Origin: Acidovorax sp. NB1 | GTDB lineage: Bacteria; Pseudomonadota; Gammaproteobacteria; Burkholderiales; Burkholderiaceae_C | Direction of reading: 5' to 3' | NCBI RefSeq assembly: GCF_005405905.1 | Contig: NZ_BJHU01000059.1 | Location: 80,394 to 144,393 of the forward strand | Length of the DNA stretch: 64,000 nucleotides | Shown here: positions 57,505 to 64,000 of the stretch, one piece after another | How positions within the stretch are numbered: position 1 is the first letter of the stretch | Layout of the letters: every line of letters begins with the position of its first letter | Program-made: the position numbers and the translations under genes | The notes under the pieces: generated by a model | What the model was told of the DNA's origin: nothing | The model's database searches: none | Seen by the model: the letters and a program-made list of their open reading frames with translations, nothing else

Positions 57505-57617
57505 ACCAGTGCAGCCGTGCAAGGGCCGCCCCGCCGCACTGGCTGCGTCCCCCTTCCCGAATTGCGCAGCCATTCGAGAGAAGGGGGAAGCGACGAAGTC
57601 GCTCAGGGGGTTGTCTG
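57505..57617 (-). repeat. Post-stop GC-rich hairpin module, copy 4
   Basis: Read with the HD-GYP gene, after the stop comes ACCCCCTGAGCGACTTCGTC, then CCCCCTTCTCTCGAATGG / ATTCGGGAAGGGGG as a hairpin and the GCGGCGGGGCGGCCCTTGC tail. Confidence 0.78.
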
Positions 57618-58748
57618 CTACACCGGGTCAGGGTACTTCTGCGCAATGCTGCGGAAGTCTTCCGCAATGTCCACAAACGCATCGACCATGTCGGGGTCAA
57701 AGTGGGTGCCCTTGCCCCGCACGATGGTGCTGCAGGCCTGATCGTGTGAAAACGCGGGTTTGTACACGCGCTTGCTGATGAGTGCGTCGTACACGTCGGC
57801 CACGGCCATCAGGCGGGCCGACACCGGGATCGCATCGCCCGCCAGCCCCTGCGGGTAGCCCGTGCCATCCCACTTTTCCTGGTGGCTGTAGGCGATCTCC
57901 TTGGACACGCTCAAAAACGCCACGCGCATGCCCAGGCGCCGCTCGGCCTCCTCAATCGCGTTGCGACCCAGCGTGGTGTGGGTCTTCATCACCTCGAATT
58001 CTTCCACCGTGAGCTTGCCCGGCTTGAGCAGGATGCTGTCGGGGATGCCGATCTTGCCGATGTCGTGCAGCGGGGCCGACTTGTAGAGCAGCTCGATCAT
58101 GCGATCGTTGAGCACATGCTCGAAACGCGGGTGGTGGCGCAGGCGCTCGGCCAGCGTTTTCATGTAGAGCTGGGTGCGGCGGATGTGGTTGCCGGTCTCG
58201 TTGTCGCGCGTTTCGGCCAGGGATGTCATGGCCATGATGGTCACGTCCTGGATGGCCTGCACCTCCAGCGTGCGCATGGCGACCTCGCGCTCCAGATAGG
58301 AGCTTTTGTCGCGCAGAAAATCGGCCGTGGCCTTGAGGGCCAGGTGCGTGTTGACGCGGGCCAGCAGGATGGGCGGGCTGATAGGCTTGGTGATGTAGTC
58401 CACCGCGCCCAGTGCCAAGCCCATACGTTCGTCGTCGGGGTCGGAGCGGGCGGTGAGAAAGATCACCGGAATGTCGCGTGTCGATGGCGAAGCCTTCAGG
58501 CGCCGGCAGACTTCGTAGCCATCCACCTCGGGCATCATGATGTCCAGCAGGATCAGGTCGGGTGGCGTGCCCGACTGGGCGATCTTGATGGCCTTCTCAC
58601 CATGGTTGGCCACCTTCACCAGGTAATGCTCGCGCAGCAAGCTGCCCATCAGGGTGAGGTTCTCGGGCGTGTCATCCACCACCAGCACCGTGGCGTTCGG
58701 CTTGTCAACGAATGTCGCCTGGGTGGCGGCAAAGGGCGCATTGTCCAT
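57618..58748 (-). CDS. HD-GYP response regulator (RpfG-like, cyclic-di-GMP phosphodiesterase)
   Basis: A 376-residue two-domain regulator. Receiver domain about 18-135: VLVVDDTPENLTLMGSLLRE, phospho-acceptor Asp in LILLDIMMPEVDGYEVCRRL, switch Lys in YITKPISPP. HD-GYP domain about 165-365: NHIRRTQLYMKTLAE, LHDIGKIGIPDSILLKPGKL, HQEKWDGTGYPQGLAGDAIP and ARLMAVADVYDAL, all metal-site and GYP signature parts intact. It should hydrolyse cyclic di-GMP when phosphorylated. The large hybrid kinase just upstream on the same strand is its most likely input. Confidence 0.94.
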   Translation of the reverse strand: MDNAPFAATQATFVDKPNATVLVVDDTPENLTLMGSLLREHYLVKVANHGEKAIKIAQSGTPPDLILLDIMMPEVDGYEVCRRLKASPSTRDIPVIFLTARSDPDDERMGLALGAVDYITKPISPPILLARVNTHLALKATADFLRDKSSYLEREVAMRTLEVQAIQDVTIMAMTSLAETRDNETGNHIRRTQLYMKTLAERLRHHPRFEHVLNDRMIELLYKSAPLHDIGKIGIPDSILLKPGKLTVEEFEVMKTHTTLGRNAIEEAERRLGMRVAFLSVSKEIAYSHQEKWDGTGYPQGLAGDAIPVSARLMAVADVYDALISKRVYKPAFSHDQACSTIVRGKGTHFDPDMVDAFVDIAEDFRSIAQKYPDPV

Positions 58749-58789
58749 GGGTGTCCTGCGTGTAGTGCCGTGGGGTCGTGCCGTTCAGT

Positions 58790-63649
<4,860 letters not shown>

Positions 63650-63718
63650 GCCTACGCCTTCTCCCACACCGCGCCGCAGCGCCCTGCGGTGCCAAGGCCA
63701 GCCACCGCCCGGGCGCCG

Positions 63719-64000
63719 TCAACTGGCGGGGTGCAGGTACGCATCGATTTCCCCCACCGGCCCCGGCCGTCCAAACAGATACCCCTGGAACCCCTCACAC
63801 CCGTGCAGCCTCAGAAAGCCCAACTGCCCCGTCGTCTCCACCCCCTCTGCCACCACCTCCAGGTCCAGGCTCTTGGCCAGCGCCAGGATGGTCCGCACAA
63901 TCGCCGCGTCGTTCGGGTCCGCCAGCACGTCCCGCACGAAGCTCTGGTCGATCTTCACCTGGTCCAGTGGCAAACGCTTGAGGTAGCTCAGGCTGGAGTA
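63719..64000 (-). CDS. EAL-domain protein, C-terminal end (partial)
   Basis: The window ends inside this gene, and the last 93 codons are seen. They encode the end of an EAL cyclic-di-GMP phosphodiesterase domain: YSSLSYLKRLPLDQVKIDQS, the Asp-containing FVRDVLADPNDAAIV, the second metal-site region EVVAEGVETTGQLGFLRLHG and the loop GCEGFQGYLFGRPGP. Its stop is 69 bp before the hybrid kinase start on the same strand, so it may share the transcript with the kinase and HD-GYP genes. Domains before EAL are outside the window. Confidence 0.9.
   Translation of the reverse strand, partial: YSSLSYLKRLPLDQVKIDQSFVRDVLADPNDAAIVRTILALAKSLDLEVVAEGVETTGQLGFLRLHGCEGFQGYLFGRPGPVGEIDAYLHPAS

Overview
The window is high-GC, densely coded DNA typical of a betaproteobacterium of the family Comamonadaceae. 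An Acidovorax-like organism is inferred from the gene families, the many tripartite and Bug-type solute receptors, the LysR-rich content and two families of short dispersed repeats. I see no rRNA, tRNA, CRISPR array, transposase or phage gene.

Layout. 1-248 is the start of an amino-acid-type ABC receptor (minus strand). 564-4821 holds a NasT-like ANTAR antiterminator followed by a nitrate ABC importer (nrtABD). 5024-6644 has a CBS-domain protein and two tandem DUF4148 exported proteins. 6789-11526 is a sugar-acid TRAP transporter with gluconokinase and a divergent LacI-type regulator. 11593-13251 is an Aer-like chemoreceptor. 13722-27110 is a large assimilatory nitrate region: narK-type transporter, a PP2C phosphatase/kinase fusion on the other strand, nirB, an exported PilJ/NIT-like protein, nirD, the nitrate reductase nasA, ybiB, cobA (siroheme) and a second, soluble PilJ-type protein. 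27297-40096 is mixed: a GH5-CBM2 cellulase, thioesterase, sterol-desaturase-family hydroxylase, DUF4124 protein, orphan ABC receptor, TonB receptor, HI0933-family flavoprotein and a GGDEF-EAL protein. 40412-41292 is rpsU-yqeY. 41384-51583 carries tartrate and galactarate-type sugar-acid catabolism with three LysR regulators. 51784-57416 is housekeeping (pmbA, darP, mog, cysE, trmJ, suhB). 57618-64000 is a signalling block: HD-GYP response regulator, a very large hybrid histidine kinase and the end of an EAL protein.

Main result. The three nitrate transcription units (nrtABD, narK, nirB onward) share one regulatory design readable from the bases. Each has a -24/-12 sigma-54 promoter (TGGCAC-N5-TTGC), then a short hairpin with an AnnGnn hexaloop, then a second GGAC-hexaloop-GTC hairpin that overlaps the 5' arm of an intrinsic terminator, then the first gene. 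This is the layout expected for nitrate-responsive antitermination by an ANTAR protein, and a NasT-like ANTAR protein is encoded beside the first unit. Nitrogen limitation (NtrC/sigma-54) and nitrate (ANTAR) would then both be needed. No cytoplasmic NasS partner is seen here, while two proteins with the nitrate-box-like motif AGRQRMLSQRM or a close relative sit in the region.

Second result. Two elements of exactly 100 bp (24282-24381 and 40704-40803) share a 52-nt core, while their 24-nt arms differ in sequence but stay self-complementary; internal stems also change in a compensatory way. This looks like a structured mobile or RNA element. Two further repeat families are described: a ~60-bp ATAGCT repeat (14 copies, four read in frame inside genes) and a GC-rich hairpin module that directly follows stop codons.
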